Part shown: positions 17,469 to 26,313 of the stretch, in pieces
Numbering within the stretch: the stretch's first letter is position 1
Layout of the letters: every line of letters begins with the position of its first letter
From: Actinorhabdospora filicis
GTDB taxonomy: Bacteria; Actinomycetota; Actinomycetes; Mycobacteriales; Micromonosporaceae
Length of the DNA: 64,000 nt
Assembly: GCF_030269765.1 (NCBI RefSeq)
Contig: NZ_BSTX01000005.1
Span: 240,033-304,032 of the forward strand
Direction of reading: 5' to 3'
The notes under the pieces: generated by a model
Told to the model about the DNA's origin: nothing
Database searches by the model: none
What the model saw: only the letters and a program-made list of their open reading frames with translations
Position numbers and translations under genes: made by a program

Positions 17469-18173
17469 GTGAAGCTGTCGATCCTGATGCCCGTCTTCAA
17501 CGAGGAGGAGCGGCTCGAACGCGCGCTCGACGCCGCCCTCAAGGTCGAGTACCCGTGCGAGATCGAGCTGATCGTCGTCGACGACGGCAGCCGCGACCGC
17601 ACCGCCGAGATCCTGGCCAACTACGCCGACGATCGGGTCAACCCGCTACGGCATCCCCGCAACCGGGGTAAGGGCGCCGCCATCCGGACCGCGGCGAACA
17701 AGGCCACCGGGGACTATCTGATCATCCTCGACGCGGACCTGGAGTACGACCCAGCCGACATTCCCACGCTTCTGACGCCCGTCCTCGACGGCCGCGCCGA
17801 GGTCGTCTTCGGCAACCGCACTTTCGGCAGCCACAGCTCCTACTCCTTCTGGTACGTGATGGGCAACAAGGCGATCACGACGGCCGCCAATGTCCTGTAC
17901 AACTGCTATCTCTCCGACCTGGAGACCTGCTTCAAGCTCATGCCCCTGCCGCTGTACCGGTCCCTGCGGATCGCCTCGCACGGCTTCGGCATGGAGGCCG
18001 AGGTCACCGCGAAGCTGCTCCAGCGCGGCATCCGCCCGTACGAGGTCCCGGTGTCGTACCGGGCCCGCACGCGCGAGGAGGGCAAGAAGATCACCTGGAA
18101 GGACGGGGTGGAGGCGCTCTGGATCCTCGGCCGCGAGCGGGTCACCGCGCGAAGGCCCCGATCCGCGCGCTGA
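17469..18173 (+). CDS. Glycosyltransferase family 2 (dolichol/polyprenyl-phosphate type)
   Basis: About 234 residues from GTG 17469. The GT-A fold is intact: LSILMPVFNEEERL, then the DDGSRDRT nucleotide-binding motif and the DADLEYDP (DxD) metal motif. DLETCFKLMP and FGMEAEVTAKLL are typical of polyprenyl-phosphate glucosyl/mannosyltransferases. No C-terminal membrane domain follows, so it would make a lipid-linked sugar at the inner membrane face. It overlaps the convergent transketolase gene by 32 bp. Confidence 0.9.
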   Translation: MKLSILMPVFNEEERLERALDAALKVEYPCEIELIVVDDGSRDRTAEILANYADDRVNPLRHPRNRGKGAAIRTAANKATGDYLIILDADLEYDPADIPTLLTPVLDGRAEVVFGNRTFGSHSSYSFWYVMGNKAITTAANVLYNCYLSDLETCFKLMPLPLYRSLRIASHGFGMEAEVTAKLLQRGIRPYEVPVSYRARTREEGKKITWKDGVEALWILGRERVTARRPRSAR

Positions 18174-19047
18174 GGGACGCCGCGTCCAGGCCGTGGTGCC
18201 GGTCGTGGTCGGCGGCCGAGCCGTAGAGGTGCAGGTCGACGCGCTTGACACCGATCGACAGCAGCCGGTGCGGACGGTCCGCCAGGGCCTCCGACAGCAC
18301 GTGCGCGGAGGTGCCCTCGTGGTACGGCTCGACGATCACCACGTCCCGCCCGGCCATGGCCCGCAGTCCCTCGGTGTCGAAGGGCCGGACGGTGTTGGCG
18401 TAGGCGACCCGCCAGCCGGTGCCCTCGGCCGCCGCCAGCACGGCGTCCAGAGTGGACCCGACGGCGATGACGAGCGGCCCGTCCCCGTCTTTGACCGGCA
18501 GGAGCTTGCCGCCGGTCTCGCGCGGGACGCCGTTGGCGGCGATCGACAGTCGCATGTAGACGCGGTCGTCGGTGGCGGCCGCCTCCCGCAGCGGTCCCTC
18601 GACCTCGCCGGGATGCCCCGGCACGTGCACGATCCACTCGCCGGGCAGGTTGTCGAACAGCGACACGTCCGCCGGTGAGAAGTGCGTGTACCCGGCCGCG
18701 GCCCGGTCGTAGGACGCCCCGATGCTCACCAGGATCCCGCCCACGCCCTGGTGCTCGAAGTCGAGCTTGATCTGCTCGTAGGCGCGCTCCACCAGGAACG
18801 GCGCGTAGGAGTGCACGATCGGGCGCAGCCCGGCGATGGCCAGGCCGCCGCCCGTCCCCACCATCAGCGCCTCGCGGATGCCGACGTTGATCACCCGGTC
18901 CGGATGCGCCTTCGCGGCCCGCACGACCTGCGGGACCCCGGAGGAGATGTCGGCCAGTACCAGCGCCACGCGCGGGTTCTCGTCGATGAGCGCGGCGGTG
19001 GTGTCCAAGAAGACGTCCCGCATGGCGCGGGTTGCCGTGGTGGTCAT
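18142..19047 (-). CDS. Transketolase, C-terminal subunit (split type)
   Basis: About 301 residues from ATG 19047 (MTTTATRAMRDVFLDT). It contains the pyrimidine-binding and C-terminal domains of transketolase/DXS-type enzymes: LVLADISSG, NVGIREALMVGTGGGLA (the catalytic Glu region), then the IAVGSTLDAVLAAAEG domain. Only one base separates it from the N-terminal subunit. Together they would form a heterotetrameric two-gene transketolase that transfers two-carbon units with thiamine diphosphate. Confidence 0.88.
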   Translation of the reverse strand: MTTTATRAMRDVFLDTTAALIDENPRVALVLADISSGVPQVVRAAKAHPDRVINVGIREALMVGTGGGLAIAGLRPIVHSYAPFLVERAYEQIKLDFEHQGVGGILVSIGASYDRAAAGYTHFSPADVSLFDNLPGEWIVHVPGHPGEVEGPLREAAATDDRVYMRLSIAANGVPRETGGKLLPVKDGDGPLVIAVGSTLDAVLAAAEGTGWRVAYANTVRPFDTEGLRAMAGRDVVIVEPYHEGTSAHVLSEALADRPHRLLSIGVKRVDLHLYGSAADHDRHHGLDAASLSARIGAFAR

Positions 19048-19048
19048 G

Positions 19049-19729
19049 TCAGATCCTCGAAGTCGCGCGGGCGATGACGACGTGCGGGTGGCGCCCGTCG
19101 TGGGCGCGGACGGCCTTCTCGATGGCGTCGTGGTCGCGTCCGTCGGTGTCGGTGGCGGTCCAGCCGTGGGCGGTGAAGCGGGAGGCGATGCCACCGGGCC
19201 AGCCGTGGCTGGCGGAGTCGTTGTCCAGCACGATCACGGTCAGCGCGCCCAGCGAGGTCGCCCCCGCGTAGGCGATGGCCTCGTGGTTGGAGCCCTCGTC
19301 GAGCTCGGCGTCGCCGATGAGCACGTACAGGTGCGCGTCGACGCCCTGGGCGCGCAGCCCGAGGGCGGTCCCGACGGCCAGCGGCAGTCCGTGCCCGAGC
19401 GACCCGGCGGAGATCTCCGCGCCGGGCACGAGCGTGCGGTCGGGGTGGGTGCCCAGGCGCGAGTCCGGGCCGAAGGCGGTGTCCATCCACTCGGCCGGGA
19501 TGAAGCCCTTGGCGGTCAGCACCGAGTAGAAGGCGTGCGCGTTATGGCCCTTGGACAGGTAGAACCGGTCGCGGGCGATGTCGTCGGCGGTGGCGGGCGT
19601 CACGTCCAGGATCCGGTCGTAGAGCGTCCAGATCACGTCGAGGGTGGAGTCCTCGGGACCGTACAGGGGGTCGACGGCCCGCCGCATGAGCGGCAGGAGG
19701 TCGTCATAGGTGTACGGAGCTGCGGTCAT
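19049..19729 (-). CDS. Transketolase, N-terminal (TPP-binding) subunit (split type)
   Basis: A 226-residue protein with DRFYLSKGHNAHAFYSVL, the GSLGHGLPLAVG helix and the TPP/Mg motif GDAELDEGSNHEA. That motif is followed by VIVLDNDSASH where the metal-binding Asn is expected. The length is that of split transketolase N-subunits, which lack the C-terminal half. It is the first gene of the leftward operon and its start lies 15 bp from a SoxR box. Confidence 0.88.
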   Translation of the reverse strand: MTAAPYTYDDLLPLMRRAVDPLYGPEDSTLDVIWTLYDRILDVTPATADDIARDRFYLSKGHNAHAFYSVLTAKGFIPAEWMDTAFGPDSRLGTHPDRTLVPGAEISAGSLGHGLPLAVGTALGLRAQGVDAHLYVLIGDAELDEGSNHEAIAYAGATSLGALTVIVLDNDSASHGWPGGIASRFTAHGWTATDTDGRDHDAIEKAVRAHDGRHPHVVIARATSRI

Positions 19730-19744
19730 TGGTTAATCTTTCAA

Positions 19745-19762
19745 CTTGAAGTTAACTTGAAG
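19745..19762. promoter_or_regulatory. SoxR-box-like operator
   Basis: CTTGAAGTTAACTTGAAG reads on the other strand as CTTCAAGTTAACTTCAAG. It differs from the canonical CCTCAAGTTAACTTGAGG type of SoxR site at few positions and keeps the GTTAAC centre. It lies between the divergent transketolase and soxR genes, 15 bp from one start and 21 bp from the other. Confidence 0.7.
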
Positions 19763-19783
19763 TCAAGTCCTCCGGGAGGATTC

Positions 19784-20254
19784 ATGCCGGGCGCTCCCCA
19801 CACCCGCCTCACCATCGGCGAGCTGGCCGAACGCTCGGGTGCGGCGACCTCGGCCCTGCGCTTCTACGAGCAGCGCGGCCTCATCCGCTCCGAGCGGACC
19901 ACCGGCAACCAGCGCCGCTACAAGCGCGACCAGCTGCGGCGGGTGGCGTTCATCCGCTCGGCGCAGCAGGTCGGGCTCACCCTCACCGAGATCACCGAGG
20001 CCCTCGACTCGCTGCCCGGCGACCGCGCGCCCACCCCCGAGGACTGGGCGAACCTCTCCGGCAGCTGGCGGGCGCGGCTGGACGCGCAGATTCAGCGGCT
20101 CACCGAACTGCGCGACACCCTGTCCGACTGCATCGGCTGCGGATGCCTGTCCATGAAGAAGTGCAACCTGTACAACCCCGACGACCGCAAGGCCGTCCTC
20201 GGCCCGGGCGCGCACTGGGGCGAGCCGCTGCCGCCACTTCCGGGTGACGCCTGA
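19784..20254 (+). CDS. soxR: SoxR, redox-sensitive MerR-family regulator
   Basis: A 156-residue protein from ATG 19784 with GGGAGGA upstream. The MerR HTH is LTIGELAERSGAATSALRFYE followed by RGLIRSERT and NQRRY (key residues Arg in LRFYE, and the QRRY wing). A dimer helix follows, then the [2Fe-2S] cluster loop CIGCGCLSMKKC. In actinomycetes SoxR senses redox-active metabolites and activates divergent genes. Here the only divergent operon is the split transketolase, which could supply NADPH-linked sugar flux; this is inference. Confidence 0.95.
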   Translation: MPGAPHTRLTIGELAERSGAATSALRFYEQRGLIRSERTTGNQRRYKRDQLRRVAFIRSAQQVGLTLTEITEALDSLPGDRAPTPEDWANLSGSWRARLDAQIQRLTELRDTLSDCIGCGCLSMKKCNLYNPDDRKAVLGPGAHWGEPLPPLPGDA

Positions 20255-20299
20255 CACCCCGAATTCGTCCCCACTTCGCCACATCCCCCCGGGGCGAGT

Positions 20300-20318
20300 T
20301 AAGGTAAGCCGAACCTAA
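20300..20318. promoter_or_regulatory. IdeR/DmdR-type iron box
   Basis: TAAGGTAAGCCGAACCTAA matches the actinobacterial iron-box consensus TWAGGTWAGSCTWACCTWA at 18 of 19 positions. It lies 35 bp upstream of the FhuF-like start and should repress it when Fe(II) is plentiful. Confidence 0.85.
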
Positions 20319-20352
20319 GCCATCGGGAGGATCGAGTGTCGCGGAGTCACGT

Positions 20353-21156
20353 GTGACCACGATCCTGCCCCCCGCTTATGTCGCCCCCGCGCCCCTCGCG
20401 CCCATCACGCGCGCGATGGACGCGATCCGGCGCAGCCGCGGGGACGAGCGGGTCGCCGGCGTCGCCGAGGGCCTCGTCCTCGAATCACTCGACGGGTACA
20501 TCCCCGCCTCCTGCCTCACCGACGGCTCGGCCATCGGCCGCCTCCTCGACGCTCCCCGCGAGCGCTGGGGCGCCGCCCCGCACGCCGCCGCCGCGCTGGC
20601 CTGGAAGGGCTACGCGTTCTGGCTGGCGCTGCCCGCCGTGGTCGGCTGGACGACCTGCCGCCGCGTGCCGCTGCTGCACGCGTCCAACGTGCACGTCCGC
20701 ATCGACGACGAGCGCCCGTACTACCACTTCGGGATGCGCCGGGCGATGGTCGCCGTCCTGCGCAACGACCCGGCCGCCGGGATGCCGGGCGTGCGGGTCG
20801 TCGACGACGAGGCCGCGCTGCTGGACGTCCTGCGCGCCACCCTCGTCGACCAGCACCTCACGCCGCTGCTGACGCAGATCCGCGGGCAGGTGCGGGTCGG
20901 GCGGCGGATCCTGTGGGGTTCCCTGGCGTCCGGCGTCGCGCACGCCGTGGAGTACGCCGCCGACATCGCCCCGCTGTCCATTGTGGAGAGTGTGCAGACC
21001 CTGGTGGACGCCCTGCGCGTCCCCGGGCTCGTCGAGGTCTCCTGCGACGCCGAGGGCGCGATGGACCTGCGCCGCCGCACGTGCTGCCTGGCCTTCACCG
21101 TGGACGGGCTGAGCACCTGCCGTAGCTGCTGCGTCTCGGGCTTAACCCTCTGGTAA
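20353..21156 (+). CDS. FhuF-like ferric-siderophore reductase ([2Fe-2S] protein)
   Basis: A 267-residue protein. The C-terminus carries the FhuF cluster signature C-C-x(n)-C-x2-C (RRRTCCLAFTVD ... STCRSCCVSG). The middle includes the LWGSLASGVAHAVEY segment seen in siderophore reductases. It would reduce Fe(III)-siderophores in the cytoplasm to release iron. An iron box upstream fits this job. The GTG start at 20353 overlaps the stop of a 6-codon frame (GTG 20336 to TGA 20356) that owns the good SD GGGAGG, suggesting leader-peptide coupling. Confidence 0.88.
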   Translation: MTTILPPAYVAPAPLAPITRAMDAIRRSRGDERVAGVAEGLVLESLDGYIPASCLTDGSAIGRLLDAPRERWGAAPHAAAALAWKGYAFWLALPAVVGWTTCRRVPLLHASNVHVRIDDERPYYHFGMRRAMVAVLRNDPAAGMPGVRVVDDEAALLDVLRATLVDQHLTPLLTQIRGQVRVGRRILWGSLASGVAHAVEYAADIAPLSIVESVQTLVDALRVPGLVEVSCDAEGAMDLRRRTCCLAFTVDGLSTCRSCCVSGLTLW

Positions 21157-21199
21157 GTCTCTTGCCAGAACTCGCCGCCATGTGACAGCTTCTGGGCTC

Positions 21200-22554
21200 G
21201 TGATCTTCACCCGCCCCTATCGCGTGCCCACCCTGGCCTTCACCGCGGTCATGTTCCTCACCGGCTTCGCCGGGCTGGCCGTCATCCCCATCCTCCCGGC
21301 CGCCGCCGGGGACCTCGACGGCATCGGGCTGTATCCCCTGGTGTCAGGGGACTGAGTTTCAAAAAGCAGAGTATCGCCGCCTCGCTGCTCGGCGGCGTCA
21401 TCGGCGGGTACTGGTCGGACCGCTCGGGCGCGCGGCGTCCCCTCGCGGCCGGTGTCGTGCTGGCCGTGGCGACTCTGCTCATCTCGGCCGCCGCCGAGTC
21501 GGTGTGGCAACTGGCCGCCGGGCGCTTCCTGGACGGGCTGGCCGCCGGCATGGTCGCGGTCTCCATCAACGCCGCCATCGCCCAGTCCTACCCGGCCGAA
21601 CTGCGCGCCCGGATGCTCTCGCTGATGAGCGCGGCCTGGATCGTGCCGTCCCTGGCCGGTCCGCCGCTGGCCTCACTGATCGTGGAGGTCTGGTCGTGGC
21701 GCGCGGTCTTCTACGGACTGGCCGCGCTCACCGCGATCCCCGCACTGGTCCTGGTCTACGTGCTCGGACGGCGGCCCGGGTCCATTGGGGACAAGCCACC
21801 CCGGCCCGCGCTGCTCCCCGCGATCGCCGTCAGCCTGGGCGCCGCCCTCGGGCAGTACGCGGTGTCCGGCCGCGACTGGTGGCACCTGGCGTCCGGCGCC
21901 GTCGCGCTGGCGCTCGTGGTCGCCTTCGTCCGCCGCCTCGTGCCCACCGGCACCTGGCGCGCCGCCCCCGGACTACCGGCATCGGTGCTGCTGCGGGGAT
22001 TCGCCTCCGGCTCCTACTTCACCCTCGAAGCCTTCGTGCCACTGCTGATGGAGGTCGGGCGGCCCGTACCCACCATCATCATCGGGATCTCCTTCACCGG
22101 CGGCGCCCTCGCCTGGGCCGGGGCCTCCTGGCTCCAGGCCCACCCCCTCGCCGCCGTTCCCCGCCACCGCCTCGTCTCGGCGGGCGCGAGCGTGATGGGC
22201 CTGGCGGTCCTGGTGGCCGGATCGGCCCTCATCGGGCCCGCCTGGCTCGCCGGAGCGGCCTACGTCCTGGCCGCCGTCGGCATGGGACTCCTCGCGCCCT
22301 CCCTGACCCTCCTCGCCCTCGGCCACGCGCCCGCCGACCGGCAGGGCCAGGCGTCCAGCGCCATGCAGACCACCCAGAACCTCGGCCAGATCACCGTCAT
22401 GGCAGTGGGATCCGCCCTCTTCACCATCGGCTCCTACCCCGCCACCTTCGCCCTGCTCCTCGTGCCCGTGCTCGGCGTGTTCCTGCTGGCCGGACGCACC
22501 CGCGCGGCCACGCCCGTTCCCGCGCCGAGCCCCGTGGCGTCCCCCAGCGCCTAA
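21200..22554 (+). pseudogene. MFS transporter, disrupted by a short insertion and frameshift
   Basis: GTG 21200 opens an MFS N-terminus (MIFTRPYRVPTLAFTAVMFL..., first helix) that stops at TGA 21353. The rest of the transporter continues in another frame from about 21370 to 22554: ASLLGGVIGGYWSDRSGARR (the helix 2-3 loop motif), then about ten further helices. The break sits in about 30 bp that are poorer in GC than the gene and contain CCCCTG-GTGT-CAGGGG. In the intact family a run like LYPLVAG would lead straight into helix 2. The gene is probably non-functional unless the sequence is wrong here or translation restarts at GTG 21457. Confidence 0.75.
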
Positions 22555-22563
22555 ACTGCCCAC

Positions 22564-23454
22564 ATGGTCACCATCTGGACCGACGAGGACCTGCCGGGCC
22601 TGATCGACGCCGCCGGAACCGTCGCCGTGATGCGCCAGGCGCTCCTCGCCGCGCACCACGGCACCCTCTCCGCGCCACCCCGCGTCCACGCCGAACTCGG
22701 CGACGGCCGGCTCGTCTACACCGCCGGGGCCACGTCCTCGTGGTTCGGATACCGCTCCTACGACACCATCGCCGGTGGCGACCAGCTCACCGTCGTCCAC
22801 AAGCGACCGTCCGGCGCGGTCGCCGCGATCGCCCTCGGCGCCGACCTCGGCCGCATGCGCACCGGTGCCATCGGCGGCCTCGCCGCCGGCGAACTCGCCG
22901 CGCCCGGTGCGTCCACCGTCGGCATCATCGGCACCGGCGCCCACGCCTGGATGCAGCTGTGGGCCATCAACGCCGTCCGCCCGCTGACCCGCGTCCGCGT
23001 GTACAGCCGCACCACCGAACGCCGCGAGCGCTTCGCCGAGCACGCCGCCGCCCGCTACGGCATCGACGTGGCGGCCGCCGCCTCCGCCGAGGAGGCCGTC
23101 AGCGACGCCGCCATCGTGGTCCTGGCCACCGACTCCGGCACCCCCGTCGTCGACACCGACGCCATCGCACCCGACGCGTTCGTCACCACCCTCGGGCCCA
23201 AACAGGCCGGACGCGCGGAGTTCGACGTCCGGCTCGCCGCGCGAGCGTCCACAGTGGTCACCGACTCGATCGCCCAGCTGAACGCGTACGACCCGCCGTT
23301 CGTGCTGGTGGGCACACCTCACGCGGAACGCGCGGTGTCGCTGGGGGCGATCTTGGCGGGGGAGGTGACGGCGCCGGGGCCGGGGGTCCTGTTCTGCTCG
23401 GTGGGGCTGGCGGGGACGGAGGCGTACCTGCTGGCGCATCTGGCGGGGATGTAG
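22564..23454 (+). CDS. Ornithine cyclodeaminase / mu-crystallin family protein
   Basis: A 296-residue protein with the family order: an N-terminal dimer region, GRMRTGAIGGLAAGELA, then the NAD(P) Rossmann motif VGIIGTGAHAWMQLWAI, VRVYSRTTERRERF, and a Ser/Asp-rich VVLATDSGTPVVD region. Members reduce imines or cyclise amino acids. The substrate is unknown. It begins 10 bp after the broken MFS gene and may have been co-transcribed with it. Confidence 0.88.
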   Translation: MVTIWTDEDLPGLIDAAGTVAVMRQALLAAHHGTLSAPPRVHAELGDGRLVYTAGATSSWFGYRSYDTIAGGDQLTVVHKRPSGAVAAIALGADLGRMRTGAIGGLAAGELAAPGASTVGIIGTGAHAWMQLWAINAVRPLTRVRVYSRTTERRERFAEHAAARYGIDVAAAASAEEAVSDAAIVVLATDSGTPVVDTDAIAPDAFVTTLGPKQAGRAEFDVRLAARASTVVTDSIAQLNAYDPPFVLVGTPHAERAVSLGAILAGEVTAPGPGVLFCSVGLAGTEAYLLAHLAGM

Positions 23455-23532
23455 GGGCTCGCCGTTCGTCTCGTTTCGGCGCTGCCTGTTCGGCCTGTTC
23501 GGTTCGTTCGTCGCGCGGCCGCGTCCCATGGC

Positions 23533-24489
23533 TCAGCCCGGGATGAGCAGCACCTTCCCGAGGTTGCCCCCGGCGTCCAGCAGGTCGTGCGCCCGGCCCG
23601 CCTCGCTCATCGGCACCCGCTCACTGGTCACCGCGCGGATCGTGCCGTCCGCGTAATGCGGCCACACCCCCCGCTCGGTCGCCTCCACAATGGACACCCG
23701 CTGATGGAGGGGCCGCTGCCGCAGCCCCGCCGAGTACAGCGTCCCCCGCTTCCCCATGAGCCGCGCCAAGTCCACGTCCGCGTGCCGCCCGCCCTGGAAC
23801 CCGATGACCGCGATCCGCCCGTCCGGCGCCAGCGCGTCGATGTTGCCCGCCAGGTTCGCCGCCCCGATGTTGTCGAGGATGACATCGGCCCCACCCAGCC
23901 CCTGCACCACGCTCACGAAATCCCCGTCGCGGTAGTCGATGGTCACCTCCGCGCCCAGCTCCCGCAGGTCCGCGTGGTTCTCCTTGCGCGCCGTGGTGAA
24001 CACCCTCGCCGTCTTCGCGACCCCCAGCTGAATCGCGAAAGTCCCGATCCCCCCGGCACCCCCGTGCACCAGCAGCGACTCACCCGGCTGCAACCGCGCC
24101 ACCTCGAAGACATTCGACCAGACCGTGCACGCCACCTCCGGCACCCCCGCGGCGTCCTCAATGGACAACCCCGCCGGGATCGACATCGTCAGTCCCTCAT
24201 GGACGGCCACCAGCTCCGCGTAAGCACCGTTCTGCAACAGCGCGCAAACCCGCTCCCCGACCCGCCGACGCGTCACCCCCGGCCCAACCGCGACCACCTC
24301 ACCAGAACACTCCAGCCCCACCCCCGCCGGCGCCCCCACCGGCGCCGGATACAAACCCCGCCGCTGCAGCAGGTCCGCCCGATTCACCCCCGCCGCCGCC
24401 ACCCGGATGAGCACCTCGCCCTCACCCACCTCCGGATCCGCGACCGCACCCCAGCTCAACTCGCCATCCCGCACTACCACCGCTCGCAT
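23533..24489 (-). CDS. Zinc-independent quinone oxidoreductase (MDR family)
   Basis: About 318 residues from ATG 24489 (MRAVVVRDGELSW). The GroES-like N-domain contains AGVNRADLLQRRGLYP. The Rossmann motif is LLVHGGAGGIGTFAIQLG, followed by TARKENHADLRELGAEVTID. No structural or catalytic zinc Cys cluster is present, as in NADPH quinone reductases (PIG3/QorA type). It uses NADPH to reduce quinones or enones. Confidence 0.92.
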   Translation of the reverse strand: MRAVVVRDGELSWGAVADPEVGEGEVLIRVAAAGVNRADLLQRRGLYPAPVGAPAGVGLECSGEVVAVGPGVTRRRVGERVCALLQNGAYAELVAVHEGLTMSIPAGLSIEDAAGVPEVACTVWSNVFEVARLQPGESLLVHGGAGGIGTFAIQLGVAKTARVFTTARKENHADLRELGAEVTIDYRDGDFVSVVQGLGGADVILDNIGAANLAGNIDALAPDGRIAVIGFQGGRHADVDLARLMGKRGTLYSAGLRQRPLHQRVSIVEATERGVWPHYADGTIRAVTSERVPMSEAGRAHDLLDAGGNLGKVLLIPG

Positions 24490-24578
24490 GATCTGGATGC
24501 TATCTGGCAAACTGGACCGCGACCGGACCTTCACCACCGGGGTGAGAAGACTTCACCTCAACGGTGGGGCCCGACACG

Positions 24579-24665
24579 GGAAGCTTCGCCTAGTGGCCGA
24601 GGGCGGCAGTCTTGAAAACTGCTGAGGTGTCACAGCCTCCGTGGGTTCGAATCCCACAGCTTCCG
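24579..24665 (+). tRNA. tRNA-Ser (anticodon TGA)
   Basis: An 87-nt tRNA with acceptor arms GGAAGCT and AGCTTCC, anticodon loop CTTGAAA in a GCAGT/ACTGC stem, a long class II variable arm, and T-arm GTGGGTTCGAATCCCAC. No CCA is encoded. The adjacent integrase makes its 3' end the likely attB site. Confidence 0.97.
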
Positions 24666-24680
24666 CTCTGGAGCAGCAAA

Positions 24681-24720
24681 AACGCCCCCCGACCTGGACT
24701 TATCCAGGTCGGGGGGCGTT
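24681..24720 (+). terminator. Strong hairpin terminator after tRNA-Ser
   Basis: An 18-bp perfect stem (arms 24681-24698 and 24703-24720, core CGCCCCCCGACCTGG) with loop CTTA, 15 bp after the tRNA. It ends tRNA transcription and may also stop the leftward integrase message. Confidence 0.85.
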
Positions 24721-24826
24721 CCGTTGTTGCAAGGCTGATCTTGGTGCGTCTCGGCTGTGTCCGGCTCCTACCGGTCACTTCCGGCCGGGCCGAGAAAAAA
24801 ATCGAAAAAATGCTGATGCGTCAACC

Positions 24827-24848
24827 TTGGGATTGATCTTGGGGTTGA
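24827..24848. repeat. Tandem repeats near the integrase (candidate arm-type sites)
   Basis: TTGGGATTGA (24827-24836) and TTGGGGTTGA (24839-24848) are direct repeats with one mismatch, and TCAACC at 24821-24826 is inverted to GGTTGA. Such clustered repeats next to a tyrosine integrase resemble integrase arm-binding sites. Confidence 0.4.
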
Positions 24849-24870
24849 CCTGGTATTTAACGCACGGCTG

Positions 24871-26313
24871 TTAGCGACGAGGTCGACCCCGGCGACGGCG
24901 ACGACGGGGGGACTCGACGCGGCGAAGGCTCTCTTTCGCCTCCTCGGCCTGGCCGTCGATCACCTTGGCGTAGTTGCGGTGAAGAATGGCAACAGAGTGG
25001 CCCATCCAATCGGCAACCTGGGTGCTAGGGATTCCCTTCCTCAGCCAGCGTGAGGCGCATGCCCGGCGGAGAGAGCGGACTTCATTTGCGACGCCACGCT
25101 TCAACTCCTCCGGCGTCAGCGCCTCCTCTCGTGCCCTTCGCCAAATCTCGCCGTATCCCTCCGGGCCAGGGATGCCGCCGCGCGGGCCGACAAAGAGGCG
25201 GCCCCCTTTGGGGACTGGGTAGAGGGTTAGGTGCCGAGAAAGGTACGGCGTCAGCTCGGGGGGGATGGGCGGGGTCCTCACCGTTCCCTCGTCTCGATGC
25301 TTAAGACCCCTAGCCTCTCGGGGGCTACCGTCATCCGTCCACATTCCACCTGGCTTTGGTTCGGCGCCCGTCAATCGCCATTCCCCCACTTCTCCAGGGA
25401 CAGGCAGTTCTGCGGGTAGGCTGGAATCTCGTGCGAAGATGAGTTCTTCCGGGCGGTGCCCGGACCAGAAGATCGAGGCGTAGAACGCTACTAGCCGTTT
25501 CGCTAGCTCTCCTTGGCGTTCGACGGCCGCAAGCAGCCTTATCGCCTGTTCGTCGTTCGGCAGCGTTGCAGGGTCGATCACGCTGTCGGCTTTGACCGTT
25601 CGCTTGCGTACCTTGACCATTGGGCTCGCTTCCAAGATGTCGAGCTCAATCGCGTAGTTGATGATGTTGGTCATCGTCTGACGCTTACGCGTCGAGGTGT
25701 TGGCCGCGGCCGGCTTACCGTTCTTCTTACTGCCGATCCGGGTCAACATGGCCCGTGTCAGTTCGGACCCAACCCGGGGCTTCTTCAGGGCGGCGACGGG
25801 CGGAGTGTTCTCAGCGAGCCACTTCAGCGCCGCTTCGAACTCCTCCGGAGCCGTCGCGCTCTTCTGTTGCAGCCGACCGCTGAACGCCCAGGAACGCATG
25901 GCGGCCCTCAGCTCCTTGAGCGGGGGTTTCGGGTCAGGTGCGCTGACCACCAGTGCTTCTGTGAGATCGACCAGGGCGTCGGCCAGGGCTCGTCTATAGC
26001 CGCCCGATGCTGACTTCCATTTCACGTCCAGGTACGTGCAACAGAGTTCGAACCAGCGCATTCCTTCTTGCTCCGGCTCGGATTCTGGCGCCGGATTGTC
26101 GGCAACCGGTCGGCCGGTCTCGATGCTGAACGGTTCCCCGTTGCGATAGGCGGTCATGAGCCGCGAGCGCTCTGCATCGGCGACTGTCTTCGAGCCGTAG
26201 GGGGCCCGGAATTCTTTGACTACACCCTCGATGGTCCAGATGACGGTATAGGTGGTTCGCTTCTTTCCTACTCTGACGTCCAGTTCTTTGAACTTGATGT
26301 TCAAGTTCTGCAT
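24871..26313 (-). CDS. int: Tyrosine recombinase (phage integrase)
   Basis: A 480-residue integrase. An N-terminal SAM-like domain (residues about 60-250) precedes the catalytic domain. Catalytic residues are Arg in SGHRPEELIF, the box II LRRACASRWLRKG, the GHSVAILHRNY segment with His and the nucleophile Tyr (HRNYAKVI). The first His of the classical HxxR motif is replaced by Arg (RSLR), a change tolerated in many actinophage integrases. The basic tail (RRRRRRGRPRR) is unusual. It overlaps xis by 13 bp and faces tRNA-Ser. Confidence 0.93.
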   Translation of the reverse strand: MQNLNIKFKELDVRVGKKRTTYTVIWTIEGVVKEFRAPYGSKTVADAERSRLMTAYRNGEPFSIETGRPVADNPAPESEPEQEGMRWFELCCTYLDVKWKSASGGYRRALADALVDLTEALVVSAPDPKPPLKELRAAMRSWAFSGRLQQKSATAPEEFEAALKWLAENTPPVAALKKPRVGSELTRAMLTRIGSKKNGKPAAANTSTRKRQTMTNIINYAIELDILEASPMVKVRKRTVKADSVIDPATLPNDEQAIRLLAAVERQGELAKRLVAFYASIFWSGHRPEELIFARDSSLPAELPVPGEVGEWRLTGAEPKPGGMWTDDGSPREARGLKHRDEGTVRTPPIPPELTPYLSRHLTLYPVPKGGRLFVGPRGGIPGPEGYGEIWRRAREEALTPEELKRGVANEVRSLRRACASRWLRKGIPSTQVADWMGHSVAILHRNYAKVIDGQAEEAKESLRRVESPRRRRRRGRPRR

